Below, piece by piece: positions 43,691 through 51,409 of a stretch of DNA of 64,000 bases; positions within the stretch are counted from its first letter, which is position 1; every line of letters begins with the position of its first letter. Under the pieces are notes generated by a model. It had not been told where the DNA came from. It made no database searches and was given only the letters and a program-made list of their open reading frames with translations. This DNA comes from an uncultured Lachnospiraceae bacterium (GTDB taxonomy: Bacteria > Bacillota > Clostridia > Lachnospirales > Lachnospiraceae). Location of the stretch: NCBI GenBank assembly GCA_947624875.1, contig CANQMA010000003.1, positions 1 through 64,000 on the forward strand, in the 5' to 3' direction. The position numbers and the translations under genes were made by a program.

Positions 43691-46333
43691 ATGAAAAAGG
43701 AAATTGCAAAAAATTACAGTCCGGCGGAAATTGAAGACCGGTTGTATCAGAAATGGACGGAAAAGAAATATTTTCATGCAGAGGTAAACAGGGACAAAAA
43801 ACCGTTTACCATTGTCATGCCGCCGCCGAATATTACAGGACAGCTTCATATGGGACATGCGCTTGACAACACCATGCAGGATATTCTGATCCGTTTTAAG
43901 AGAATGCAGGGATATGAGGCGCTCTGGGTGCCGGGCACCGACCACGCTTCCATTGCCACTGAGGCAAAAATTGTGGAAAAAATGCGCGAGGAGGGAATTT
44001 CAAAAGAAGACATCGGCAGAGATGGATTTTTAGAGCGCGCGTGGGATTGGAAAAAGCAGTACGGCGGACGGATTGTTTCACAGTTGAAAAAAATCGGTTC
44101 CTCCTGCGACTGGGACAGGGAACGGTTTACGATGGACGAGGGCTGCTCGAAAGCGGTGCAGGAAGTATTTGTCAACCTTTACAATAAGAAAGCAATCTAT
44201 CGGGGAGAGCGGATTATCAACTGGTGTCCGCACTGCCTGACCTCGATTTCTGACGCAGAGGTAGAATATGAGGAGCAGCCGGGAAAATTCTGGCACTTGA
44301 GGTACAAATTGAGCGACGGCAGCGGATACGTCAATCTGGCGACAACACGTCCGGAAACGTTATTAGGAGATACAGCGATTGCAGTTAATCCGGCGGACGA
44401 CAGATACAAAGACATTGTCGGAAAGACCGTCATTCTTCCGATTGTCCACAGGGAAATTCCGGTTGTGGCGGACGATTATGTCGGCATTGATTTTGGAACC
44501 GGCGTTGTGAAAATTACGCCGGCGCATGACCCGAACGATTTTGAGGTCGGACTGCGCCATAATCTTCCAATCATCAATGTGATGACCGATGATGCAAAAA
44601 TTACGGAGGACTATCCAAAGTATGCAGGGATGGACCGCTATGAAGCGAGAAAAGCAATTCTCAGGGATTTAGAGGCAGAGGGCGCCTTGGTGAAAACAGA
44701 AGACCATACGCACAATGTAGGAACCTGTTACCGGTGTCATACGACGATTGAGCCGCGCGTTTCCAAACAGTGGTTTGTCAAAATGGAAGAACTCGCAAAA
44801 CCTGCGATTGAGGCGGTAAAAAAAGGAGACACCCGATTTGTTCCTGCGCATTTTGACAAGACTTATTTTCATTGGCTTGAAAATATTAAGGATTGGTGCA
44901 TTTCCAGACAGCTCTGGTGGGGACACAGGATTCCTGCATTTTATTGCGATGAATGCGGCGAAACTGTGGTGACAAAGGAGGAAAGTGCAGTTTGTCCAAA
45001 ATGTGGAAAGCAGATGCGGCAGGATCCGGATACGCTTGACACATGGTTTTCTTCCGCACTCTGGCCGTTCAGCGTACTTGGCTGGCCGCAAAAGACGGAG
45101 GAGATGGATTATTTCTATCCGACCAATGTTTTAGTGACCGGTTACGATATTATTTTATTCTGGGTTATTCGAATGATGTTTTCCGGGCTGGAGCATGTGG
45201 GAAAGGTTCCGTTTGAGACTGTTCTGATTCATGGACTGGTACGCGATTCCCAGGGAAGGAAAATGAGTAAATCTCTTGGAAACGGCATTGACCCGCTCGA
45301 GATTATTGAGCAGTATGGAGCTGACGCGCTCAGATTTACATTGATTACCGGAAACGCTCCGGGCAATGATATGCGGTTTTATATGGAGCGTGTGGAAGCG
45401 TCGAGAAATTTTGCAAATAAAGTATGGAATGCATCCCGATTTATCATGATGAATCTGCCGGAGGAAAACATTGATTTGAACACACAGCCGGAAAATCTGA
45501 CCGATGCGGACCGCTGGATTTTATCAAAATCAAACAAACTGGTACAAAATGTGACAGAAAATCTGGAAAAATACGAACTTGGAATCGCAGCAGACAAAAT
45601 TTATGAGTTTATTTGGGAAGAATTTTGCGATTGGTATATTGAAATGGTGAAGCCAAGATTGTACAATGATAGTGACGATACGAAATGGGCAGCCCTGTGG
45701 ACTTTAAAGAAAGTTCTGATTGACAGTCTGAAACTCCTGCATCCGTACATGCCGTTTATCACTGAAGAAATCTTCTGTAACATTCAGGAGGAAGAGGAAT
45801 CCATAATGGTTTCAAACTGGCCGGAATTTGAACAGCAGTATGATTTTGTGACCGAGGAACACGCTGTGGAGACGATTAAGGAGGCGGTGCGTGCAATCAG
45901 AAACAGGCGTTCCGAGATGCAGGTGGCGCCATCAAAGAAAGCGAAAGTGTTTGTCGTTTCCGGTGAAAAAGAGGTGCGGGACATTTTCGATAACGGAAAA
46001 ATCTTTTTCGCATCTCTGGCCTATGCGAGTGACGTCATCATTCAGTCAGATAATACGGGAATTGAGGAAAATGCGGTTTCCATTGTACTTCCACAGGCGG
46101 TAATTTATGTGCCGTTTGAAGAACTTGTTGACGTAGAAAAAGAAATTGAACGGCTGGAAAAGGAAGTAAAAAGACTGACCGGAGAACTTTCCCGTGTCAA
46201 TGGAATGCTTGGAAATCCAAACTTTGTACAGAAGGCGCCGGAAAAGAAAATTAATGAGGAACGGGAAAAGCAGGTGAAGTATACGCAGATGATGGAACAG
46301 GTAACTTCCCAGCTCGCACAGTTCAGAAAATAG
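43691..46333 (+). CDS. valS: Valyl-tRNA synthetase
   Basis: 880 residues. The class I signature HIGH is HMGH in PPPNITGQLHMGHALDNT and the KMSKS motif is in GRKMSKSLGNGIDPLEI. The CP1 editing domain contains ATTRPETLLGDTAIAVNPAD, and the C-terminal coiled-coil tRNA arm is the Glu/Lys-rich end (VDVEKEIERLEKEVKRLTGELSR). A zinc-ribbon-like CDECGE ... CPKCGKQ lies around residue 420-440. Expression is controlled by the T-box. Confidence 0.98.
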   Translation: MKKEIAKNYSPAEIEDRLYQKWTEKKYFHAEVNRDKKPFTIVMPPPNITGQLHMGHALDNTMQDILIRFKRMQGYEALWVPGTDHASIATEAKIVEKMREEGISKEDIGRDGFLERAWDWKKQYGGRIVSQLKKIGSSCDWDRERFTMDEGCSKAVQEVFVNLYNKKAIYRGERIINWCPHCLTSISDAEVEYEEQPGKFWHLRYKLSDGSGYVNLATTRPETLLGDTAIAVNPADDRYKDIVGKTVILPIVHREIPVVADDYVGIDFGTGVVKITPAHDPNDFEVGLRHNLPIINVMTDDAKITEDYPKYAGMDRYEARKAILRDLEAEGALVKTEDHTHNVGTCYRCHTTIEPRVSKQWFVKMEELAKPAIEAVKKGDTRFVPAHFDKTYFHWLENIKDWCISRQLWWGHRIPAFYCDECGETVVTKEESAVCPKCGKQMRQDPDTLDTWFSSALWPFSVLGWPQKTEEMDYFYPTNVLVTGYDIILFWVIRMMFSGLEHVGKVPFETVLIHGLVRDSQGRKMSKSLGNGIDPLEIIEQYGADALRFTLITGNAPGNDMRFYMERVEASRNFANKVWNASRFIMMNLPEENIDLNTQPENLTDADRWILSKSNKLVQNVTENLEKYELGIAADKIYEFIWEEFCDWYIEMVKPRLYNDSDDTKWAALWTLKKVLIDSLKLLHPYMPFITEEIFCNIQEEEESIMVSNWPEFEQQYDFVTEEHAVETIKEAVRAIRNRRSEMQVAPSKKAKVFVVSGEKEVRDIFDNGKIFFASLAYASDVIIQSDNTGIEENAVSIVLPQAVIYVPFEELVDVEKEIERLEKEVKRLTGELSRVNGMLGNPNFVQKAPEKKINEEREKQVKYTQMMEQVTSQLAQFRK

Positions 46334-46401
46334 ACGGAATCCGTTTGAAACCGGTGGATGTCTGGGAAAGAATAGTGAAATTTAATCCAAAGGAGATTAT
46401 G

Positions 46402-46548
46402 ATGATTAATTTTGAAGAAGAAATTAAAAAATTTCATCCGAGTCTGGAAATTGAGGAAGCTGAGGACGCAATTTACAACAATAATATCTCTGATATCACA
46501 GATATTATGATTGACATGGTAAATGGTCTCAAAGGTGAAAATAAGTAA
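46402..46548 (+). CDS. Small conserved-looking protein of unknown function (48 aa)
   Basis: 48 residues from ATG 46402, 7 nt after AAAGGAG; the adjacent ATG at 46399 is also possible. The sequence is acidic and helical (NFEEEIKKFHPSLEIEEAEDAIYNNNISDITDIMIDMV). It sits between valS and the zinc-ribbon TPR gene and overlaps neither in a way that would make it a shadow; its good RBS supports translation. It is not a family I can name. Confidence 0.65.
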   Translation: MINFEEEIKKFHPSLEIEEAEDAIYNNNISDITDIMIDMVNGLKGENK

Positions 46549-46564
46549 AGGAAAGGCTGAAACG

Positions 46565-47977
46565 ATGATATGCTATAACTGTGGCAGCGTTCTGACCAAC
46601 AGTGACTATTGCAGCCATTGTGGAATGAACGTGAGTGTTTATAAAAGAATTGTAAAGTTGTCAAACACTTACTATAATGCCGGACTGACAAAAGCGAGAA
46701 ACCGGGATTTGTCCGGCGCTGCAGATACACTGCGGCGCAGCGTTAAGTTAAATAAAAGGAATATTGACGCCAGAAATCTGCTGGGTCTGGTCTACTTTGA
46801 GATGGGTGAAACGGTGCAGGCGTTTTCCGAGTGGGTCATGAGCACCAATATCCAGCCGGATAATAATCCTGCAGACCGGTATCTCACTGCAATCCAGCAG
46901 GAAAAAAGTAAAGTGGATGAACTGAACAGAACGATCAAAAAATTTAATGTGGCTTTAAATTATGCAAAGCATGATACGGATGATATGGCAATTATCCAGC
47001 TGAAAAAGGTACTGAATCAGAATCCGAAGCTGGTCAAGGCATCTCAGTTATTATGTCTGCTTTATATGAAGCAGGGGCAGTATGAGCGTGCAAAGAGGAC
47101 AATTAAAAAATCCCTGAAAGTGGATAAATGCAATCCGTTGAGTATCCGCTATCTGCGTGAAATCAATGAATACGTGGAAAATGAGCGGAAAAATGATCCG
47201 GAAACCGGTATTGAGCGACGGAGAAATCTGCGTGGAGTTCTGGTAGACAGGGAATATCTGAGCGGGAATGACGTCATAACTCCAAACAATAATTTTAAGG
47301 AAGCAGTGGCTGGAGCGCAGGGGATTCTTCATGTGATTATCGGTCTGTTAATCGGAGCGGCGCTGGTGTACTTTATTGTAATGCCGGCCCGGACCTCCAA
47401 AGTGACAGAGGAAAAAAATGAGCAGGCAGTGGAGTATAAGCGGGAGATTGCAATCAAAGATTCTACTTATGACTCTCTCGAGTCCGAATATAATGCGCTG
47501 AAAACGGATTATGATAAACTGACCGACGAAAAAGGGGATGCGGACCAGCATGAGAAAACAGTCAGTGACAATTACAAATATCTGCTTTCTGCGATTCAGT
47601 ATTATCTGAATGGCAATGATGACAAGAGCGCTGAACAACTAGAGAAGATCAATACATCAGACGGTATGGATATGGACAATTTCAAGGCGGTCTATGATAA
47701 ATTGACCAATGAACTGTCCTCCAAAATGTCACAGAACGCTTATGATGCCGGATTTGAGGCATATGGAGATAAGGACTACGAAACAGCGATTCGTCAGTTT
47801 AAAAAGTGTCTCGAAATCGATAAGGATAATGATGATGCGATTTACTACATGGCGTGGGCGTACAAGAATATGGATGACAGCAAGAATGCAAAAAAATATT
47901 TTAAGAAGATTGCAGATGATTTTCCGGATTCCGAACATGCGGACGTGGCGAGAACACAGGCGAATGATGAGGAATAA
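46565..47977 (+). CDS. Zinc-ribbon, TPR and single-TM protein of unknown function
   Basis: 470 residues from ATG 46565 behind AAAGGAAAGG; the 14 extra codons in the track overlap the 48-aa gene. Residues 1-20 form a zinc ribbon (MICYNCGSVL ... YCSHCGMN), residues about 30-215 are TPRs (RDLSGAADTLRRSVKLNKRNIDARNLLGLVYFEMG), a single TM helix lies near 270-290 (GILHVIIGLLIGAALVYFIVMP), then a coiled coil, and a final TPR pair (FEAYGDKDYETAIRQFKKCLEIDKDNDDAIYYMAWAYKN). The topology would put the zinc ribbon and first TPRs inside and the last TPRs outside. Function unknown; a cell-envelope scaffold is plausible. Confidence 0.75.
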   Translation: MICYNCGSVLTNSDYCSHCGMNVSVYKRIVKLSNTYYNAGLTKARNRDLSGAADTLRRSVKLNKRNIDARNLLGLVYFEMGETVQAFSEWVMSTNIQPDNNPADRYLTAIQQEKSKVDELNRTIKKFNVALNYAKHDTDDMAIIQLKKVLNQNPKLVKASQLLCLLYMKQGQYERAKRTIKKSLKVDKCNPLSIRYLREINEYVENERKNDPETGIERRRNLRGVLVDREYLSGNDVITPNNNFKEAVAGAQGILHVIIGLLIGAALVYFIVMPARTSKVTEEKNEQAVEYKREIAIKDSTYDSLESEYNALKTDYDKLTDEKGDADQHEKTVSDNYKYLLSAIQYYLNGNDDKSAEQLEKINTSDGMDMDNFKAVYDKLTNELSSKMSQNAYDAGFEAYGDKDYETAIRQFKKCLEIDKDNDDAIYYMAWAYKNMDDSKNAKKYFKKIADDFPDSEHADVARTQANDEE

Positions 47978-48016
47978 ACGGACGCTGTTATTGGTTTCAT
48001 AAAAATGAATTTTACG

Positions 48017-48050
48017 AAAGAGAAGAATCAAAAGGGTTCTTCTCTTTTTT
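48017..48050 (+). terminator. Terminator immediately upstream of spoIIAA
   Basis: AAAGAGAAGAA (48017-48027) pairs with TTCTTCTCTTT (48037-48047) through 11 bp, with T6 at the end. It closes the TPR gene's transcript only 20 nt before the spoIIAA start codon. Confidence 0.85.
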
Positions 48051-48069
48051 GTTGGAAAGGGGGATTTTG

Positions 48070-48414
48070 ATGGAAGTATTATATAAAGTTCAGGGGGATG
48101 ATCTGACAATTATTCTCCCTCAGGAATTTGATCATCACAGTGCCAAAATTGTTACGGAACAATCCGACTGGTACATCATTACAGAGCAGATCAAAAATAT
48201 TATTTTTGATTTTCACCGGACAACCTTTATGGACAGTTCCGGGGTGGGAGCGATTATGGGACGTTACAAGATGATTAAGGGAAGCGGAGGCATGGTAACA
48301 GCAGTTCATGTCAATCAGTCAATCGACAGGATTCTAACGATTTCCGGTTTGTATAAACTGATGGGACAGATAGAAAAAACAGGTGGTCAAGCCGATAGGA
48401 GGAGTTATGAATAA
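48070..48414 (+). CDS. spoIIAA: Anti-sigma F factor antagonist SpoIIAA
   Basis: 114 residues from ATG 48070 behind GAAAGGGGG. STAS fold with the phospho-acceptor in FMDSSGVGAIMGRYK; Ser57 corresponds to the serine phosphorylated by SpoIIAB in Bacillus. It releases SigF in the forespore when dephosphorylated by SpoIIE. Its end overlaps spoIIAB by 8 nt. Confidence 0.95.
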   Translation: MEVLYKVQGDDLTIILPQEFDHHSAKIVTEQSDWYIITEQIKNIIFDFHRTTFMDSSGVGAIMGRYKMIKGSGGMVTAVHVNQSIDRILTISGLYKLMGQIEKTGGQADRRSYE

Positions 48415-48892
48415 TAAAATTTTTGAGAATAATATCCTATTAGAAATGGATGCAGTATCTGAGAATGAGTCTTTGGCAAGAATTGCGGTCGCAGGATTTT
48501 TAACGGTTATCAATCCGACCGTGGAAGAATTGGATGAAATCAAAACCGCTGTGTCGGAGGCCGTCACCAATTCCATTATTCACGGATATGAAGAAGGGCC
48601 GGGAAAAGTAATTCTGCGCGGAAGGCTGTTAAATAAAATATTCTTCCATGGAACTGAAAAATACGATATGGATACGATCCTGACGCTCGAAATCGAGGAT
48701 TATGGGAAGGGCATTGAAAATATTGAACAGGCAAAAGAACCGCTCTTTACGACGAAACCGGAACTGGAACGCGCAGGAATGGGTTTCATGTTTATGGAAA
48801 TGTTTATGGATTTTCTGGATGTGAAATCGGAACCGGGGAAAGGAACAAAAGTGACGATGAAAAAAATTATAAAAAAAGTGGTGCACCAATAA
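48407..48892 (+). CDS. spoIIAB: Anti-sigma F factor and kinase SpoIIAB
   Basis: 161 residues from ATG 48407 behind GATAGGAGGAG. The GHKL ATPase fold is clear: N-box DEIKTAVSEAVTNSIIHGYEE, G1 DYGKGIENIEQAKEP and G2 ERAGMGFMFMEMFMD. It is a little longer than the Bacillus protein, with an insertion around RLLNKIFFHGTEKYDMDT and a basic C-terminal end. It binds and inhibits SigF and phosphorylates SpoIIAA. Confidence 0.95.
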   Translation: MNNKIFENNILLEMDAVSENESLARIAVAGFLTVINPTVEELDEIKTAVSEAVTNSIIHGYEEGPGKVILRGRLLNKIFFHGTEKYDMDTILTLEIEDYGKGIENIEQAKEPLFTTKPELERAGMGFMFMEMFMDFLDVKSEPGKGTKVTMKKIIKKVVHQ

Positions 48893-48931
48893 GAAAAAGG
48901 GGGTTGAGGAATTTAATTTCAAACGTTTTGT

Positions 48932-49642
48932 ATGGATAATATTGAATTAATCAAAAAAGCGCATGCGGGAGATAAATTATCCAGAGAAAAACTCATAGAG
49001 ATGAATACCGGACTGATTTGGAGTATTGTCAAACGATTTATGAATCGGGGGTATGACCGGGAAGACTTATTTCAGATCGGCTGTATCGGAATGCTCAAAG
49101 CAATCAATCAATTTGATCTGCACTATAAGGTGGCATTCTCCACCTATGCCGTACCGCTGATTATGGGGGAAATCAGGCGTTTTCTGCGCGACGACGGGCT
49201 GATTAAGGTCAGCAGACAAATCAAAGAAAATCAAACAAAAATCACGGCATTTAGGCAGGATTACTTAAAACGTACAGGAAAAGATGCAACCCTAAAAGAA
49301 ATCGAAGAAAACTGCAGGATTCCGGCGGAGGAAATCTTATATGCCATGGAGGCGGCAGACAGCGTCCTTTCCGTAGACAATCAGGACAGTGGGAATAGCC
49401 CTCTTTTGGAACGGCTTTCTGCAGAAAATGATTTTGAACAGGAGGTCGTCAATAAAATATTAATGCAGCAGGCCATAAAGCAGTTACTGCCTGAGGAAAA
49501 AGCATTGATTCAGTTTAGATATTATGAAAATAAGACGCAGTCAGAGACAGGAAATCTTTTGAATATGTCACAGGTTCAGGTTTCGCGGATGGAAAAAAAG
49601 TGTTTTGAAAAAATAAAAAGATTTCTTTCAGAATCGGAATAA
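48932..49642 (+). CDS. sigF: RNA polymerase sporulation sigma factor SigF (SpoIIAC)
   Basis: 236 residues. Region 2 is NTGLIWSIVKRFMNRGYDREDLFQIGCIGMLKAINQFD and YKVAFSTYAVPLIMGEIRRFLRDDGLIKVSR; region 4 is LLPEEKALIQFRYYENKTQSETGNLLNMSQVQVSRMEKK. The ATG at 48932 has no Shine-Dalgarno at normal spacing; the nearest purine block (GGGGGTTGAGGA) is about 20 nt away, and an in-frame stop 18 nt upstream excludes an earlier start. Last gene of the spoIIA operon. Confidence 0.95.
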   Translation: MDNIELIKKAHAGDKLSREKLIEMNTGLIWSIVKRFMNRGYDREDLFQIGCIGMLKAINQFDLHYKVAFSTYAVPLIMGEIRRFLRDDGLIKVSRQIKENQTKITAFRQDYLKRTGKDATLKEIEENCRIPAEEILYAMEAADSVLSVDNQDSGNSPLLERLSAENDFEQEVVNKILMQQAIKQLLPEEKALIQFRYYENKTQSETGNLLNMSQVQVSRMEKKCFEKIKRFLSESE

Positions 49643-49666
49643 TAAATAAAAATAAGTATCATAATA
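49637..49666 (+). promoter_or_regulatory. Candidate forespore (sigma-G/F type) promoter for spoVA
   Basis: GAATA at 49637-49641 and CATAATA at 49660-49666 are 18 bp apart, close to the known sigma-G pattern (GNATR, 17-18 bp, CATNNTA). It overlaps the last codons of sigF and lies 18 nt before the spoVAA start codon, which leaves a leader of about 10 nt. Confidence 0.5.
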
Positions 49667-49683
49667 GTATCGTGAGGTGAAAT

Positions 49684-50310
49684 ATGAGCGATACGTTGTA
49701 TGTAAAGATGAGCCAGTCTAAAGAATTGACGGATGGCGTTGTCACGGTGGGCGATGTGGCGCAGCTGCAATGCAAAAATGAAGCGATTGTCAATCGGATA
49801 AAAACGGAAAAACTTCTTCGGGACCATACCGGCGGGAAAAAGCGGTATGTTGTATCTATCATGGAAATCATAGGGATTTCTGACCGCCTGTTTGAAAATG
49901 TTTCCGTTCAGAATATAGGAGAAACAGAATGCGTTGTGGAATTCAAAAACAGAATTGCCAAAAATCCTGTTTTAAATGTGGTAAAAGTCATTATCGTCTG
50001 TGTCCTCTTATTCTTCGGCGCAGGATTTTCCATCATGTCCTTTAATAATGATATTGACGTCAGCAAAATGTTTTCACAGATTGTTTCGAGATTTTCCGTT
50101 GACCATCAGATCGGCGTGAAAATTCTTGAGACCAGTTACTCCATCGGAATTGGTCTGGGGATTATTGTTTTTTATAATCACTTTGTGAACAGGAAATTGT
50201 CCAAAGACCCAACGCCGGTGGAGGTCGAGATGCAAAAATATGAACAGGAGATTAACATGGCGATCATTGCAGAATCAGGCAAAGGAAACGGAAAGAATTT
50301 AGCAAAATGA
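49684..50310 (+). CDS. spoVAA: Stage V sporulation protein AA
   Basis: 208 residues. The N-terminal half is a soluble domain (TLYVKMSQSKELTDGVVTVGDVAQLQCKNEAIV), and the C-terminal part has two hydrophobic helices (VLNVVKVIIVCVLLFFGAGFSIMSF; YSIGIGLGIIVFYNHFV). Matches SpoVAA, a component of the membrane machinery that moves dipicolinic acid into the spore. ATG behind GTGAGGTGA. It is placed directly after sigF as in Bacillus subtilis. Confidence 0.9.
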   Translation: MSDTLYVKMSQSKELTDGVVTVGDVAQLQCKNEAIVNRIKTEKLLRDHTGGKKRYVVSIMEIIGISDRLFENVSVQNIGETECVVEFKNRIAKNPVLNVVKVIIVCVLLFFGAGFSIMSFNNDIDVSKMFSQIVSRFSVDHQIGVKILETSYSIGIGLGIIVFYNHFVNRKLSKDPTPVEVEMQKYEQEINMAIIAESGKGNGKNLAK

Positions 50311-50747
50311 CAGGGTTACAGGATTGTTTATTAGGAATTATAGGAGTCAGCGCCGGCATGCTGATTGCAGCAGGACTGGTCGCATTGATCACGACCACAG
50401 GCGTGATTACCAGAATGGCGGACAAAACGCATACAGCGGATTTTGTAAAAGGATATGAGAATGCTGTTTTTTTTGGAGGAGTTCTTTGGAATCTTTTTTG
50501 GATTTTTCCGGTCTCGCTTCCATTTCCGGGAACGTATGGTCTGCTCTTTTTGACGCTGCTCTCCTTATGCCAGGGAATCTTTGTGGGATGTCTTACCGTT
50601 TCCCTGGCTGAGGCGCTCAATGGGTTTGCTATTTTTGGCAGAAGAATCAAACTTTCCAAAGGAATCGGAACTGTCATCTTATGCTTTGCATTAGGAAAGA
50701 CGGTTTATGCATTACTGCAGTTCTGGTTTGGAATGATTAAAGGGTAA
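50307..50747 (+). CDS. spoVAB: Stage V sporulation protein AB
   Basis: 146 residues of membrane protein overlapping spoVAA by 4 nt (ATGA). Helices are visible at LGIIGVSAGMLIAAGLVALITTTGVITRM, VLWNLFWIFPVSLPFPGTYGLLFLTLL and the C-terminus; GCLTVSLAEALNGFAIFGRRIKLSKGIG is typical of SpoVAB. Confidence 0.9.
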   Translation: MTGLQDCLLGIIGVSAGMLIAAGLVALITTTGVITRMADKTHTADFVKGYENAVFFGGVLWNLFWIFPVSLPFPGTYGLLFLTLLSLCQGIFVGCLTVSLAEALNGFAIFGRRIKLSKGIGTVILCFALGKTVYALLQFWFGMIKG

Positions 50748-50819
50748 AACGTCTGCATGATGGCGGTAAAATTTTTATCGTTTCATTTCATAAATTGAGG
50801 AGAATAGAAGGGGTATCAT

Positions 50820-51269
50820 ATGATTAGTGATGAACAAAAAAAGCAATATAATGATTATATTAAACAGATTACGCCAAACAATAGTCTGGCGAAAGACATG
50901 CTCAATGCATTTTGGATTGGAGGGCTGATTTGCCTGATGGGGCAGGTCTGGCTGGAACTGTTTATGTATTTTGGAATCAACAAAGAGGATGCAGCGCTTT
51001 GGACAACGATTGTTCTAATTTTGGAGAGTGTTCTTTTGACAGGATTCGGATTATATTCGAAGATTGCAAAATATGGCGGCGCGGGCACCTTGGTTCCCAT
51101 TACCGGATTTGCAAACGGGGTTGCGTCATCTGCCATTGAGTTCCGCATGGAAGGAGAAGTCCTTGGCCTTGGCAGTAAAATTTTTACGATTGCCGGACCG
51201 GTCATCCTATACGGAATTTTATCGAGCTGGATTGCAGGAATTATCTATTTAATTATCAAAGCATTTTAA
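50820..51269 (+). CDS. spoVAC: Stage V sporulation protein AC
   Basis: 149 residues. The family opening is QKKQYNDYIKQITPNNSLAKDMLNAFWIGGLICLMGQ, then the glycine-rich KIAKYGGAGTLVPITGFANGVASSAIEFRMEG loop. SpoVAC is the mechanosensitive channel component in Bacillus DPA release. The gene is 72 nt after spoVAB. Unlike the usual operon, spoVAD does not follow; a converging putP gene intervenes. Confidence 0.94.
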   Translation: MISDEQKKQYNDYIKQITPNNSLAKDMLNAFWIGGLICLMGQVWLELFMYFGINKEDAALWTTIVLILESVLLTGFGLYSKIAKYGGAGTLVPITGFANGVASSAIEFRMEGEVLGLGSKIFTIAGPVILYGILSSWIAGIIYLIIKAF

Positions 51270-51302
51270 GAGTGAAGACTGATTGCGGAATGATCAAAAA
51301 AT

Positions 51303-51390
51303 AATTGCCCATGGATTGTTGTTTCGCGGCAGAAGCGTTATATTTCTCTGTATCGCTTTTCCGTTCATAACAGCCCGTGGGCAATTAAAT
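51303..51390. terminator. Long-stem structure between spoVAC and putP (probable bidirectional terminator)
   Basis: AATTGCCCATGG (51303-51314) and CCGTGGGCAATT (51375-51386) pair through 12 bp (one G-U) around a 60-nt loop that holds a smaller AAGCG/CGCTT hairpin. On the minus strand the arm is followed by ATTTTTT, fitting a terminator for putP. Confidence 0.6.
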
Positions 51391-51409
51391 TTTAATCATA
51401 TTTGTGAGT

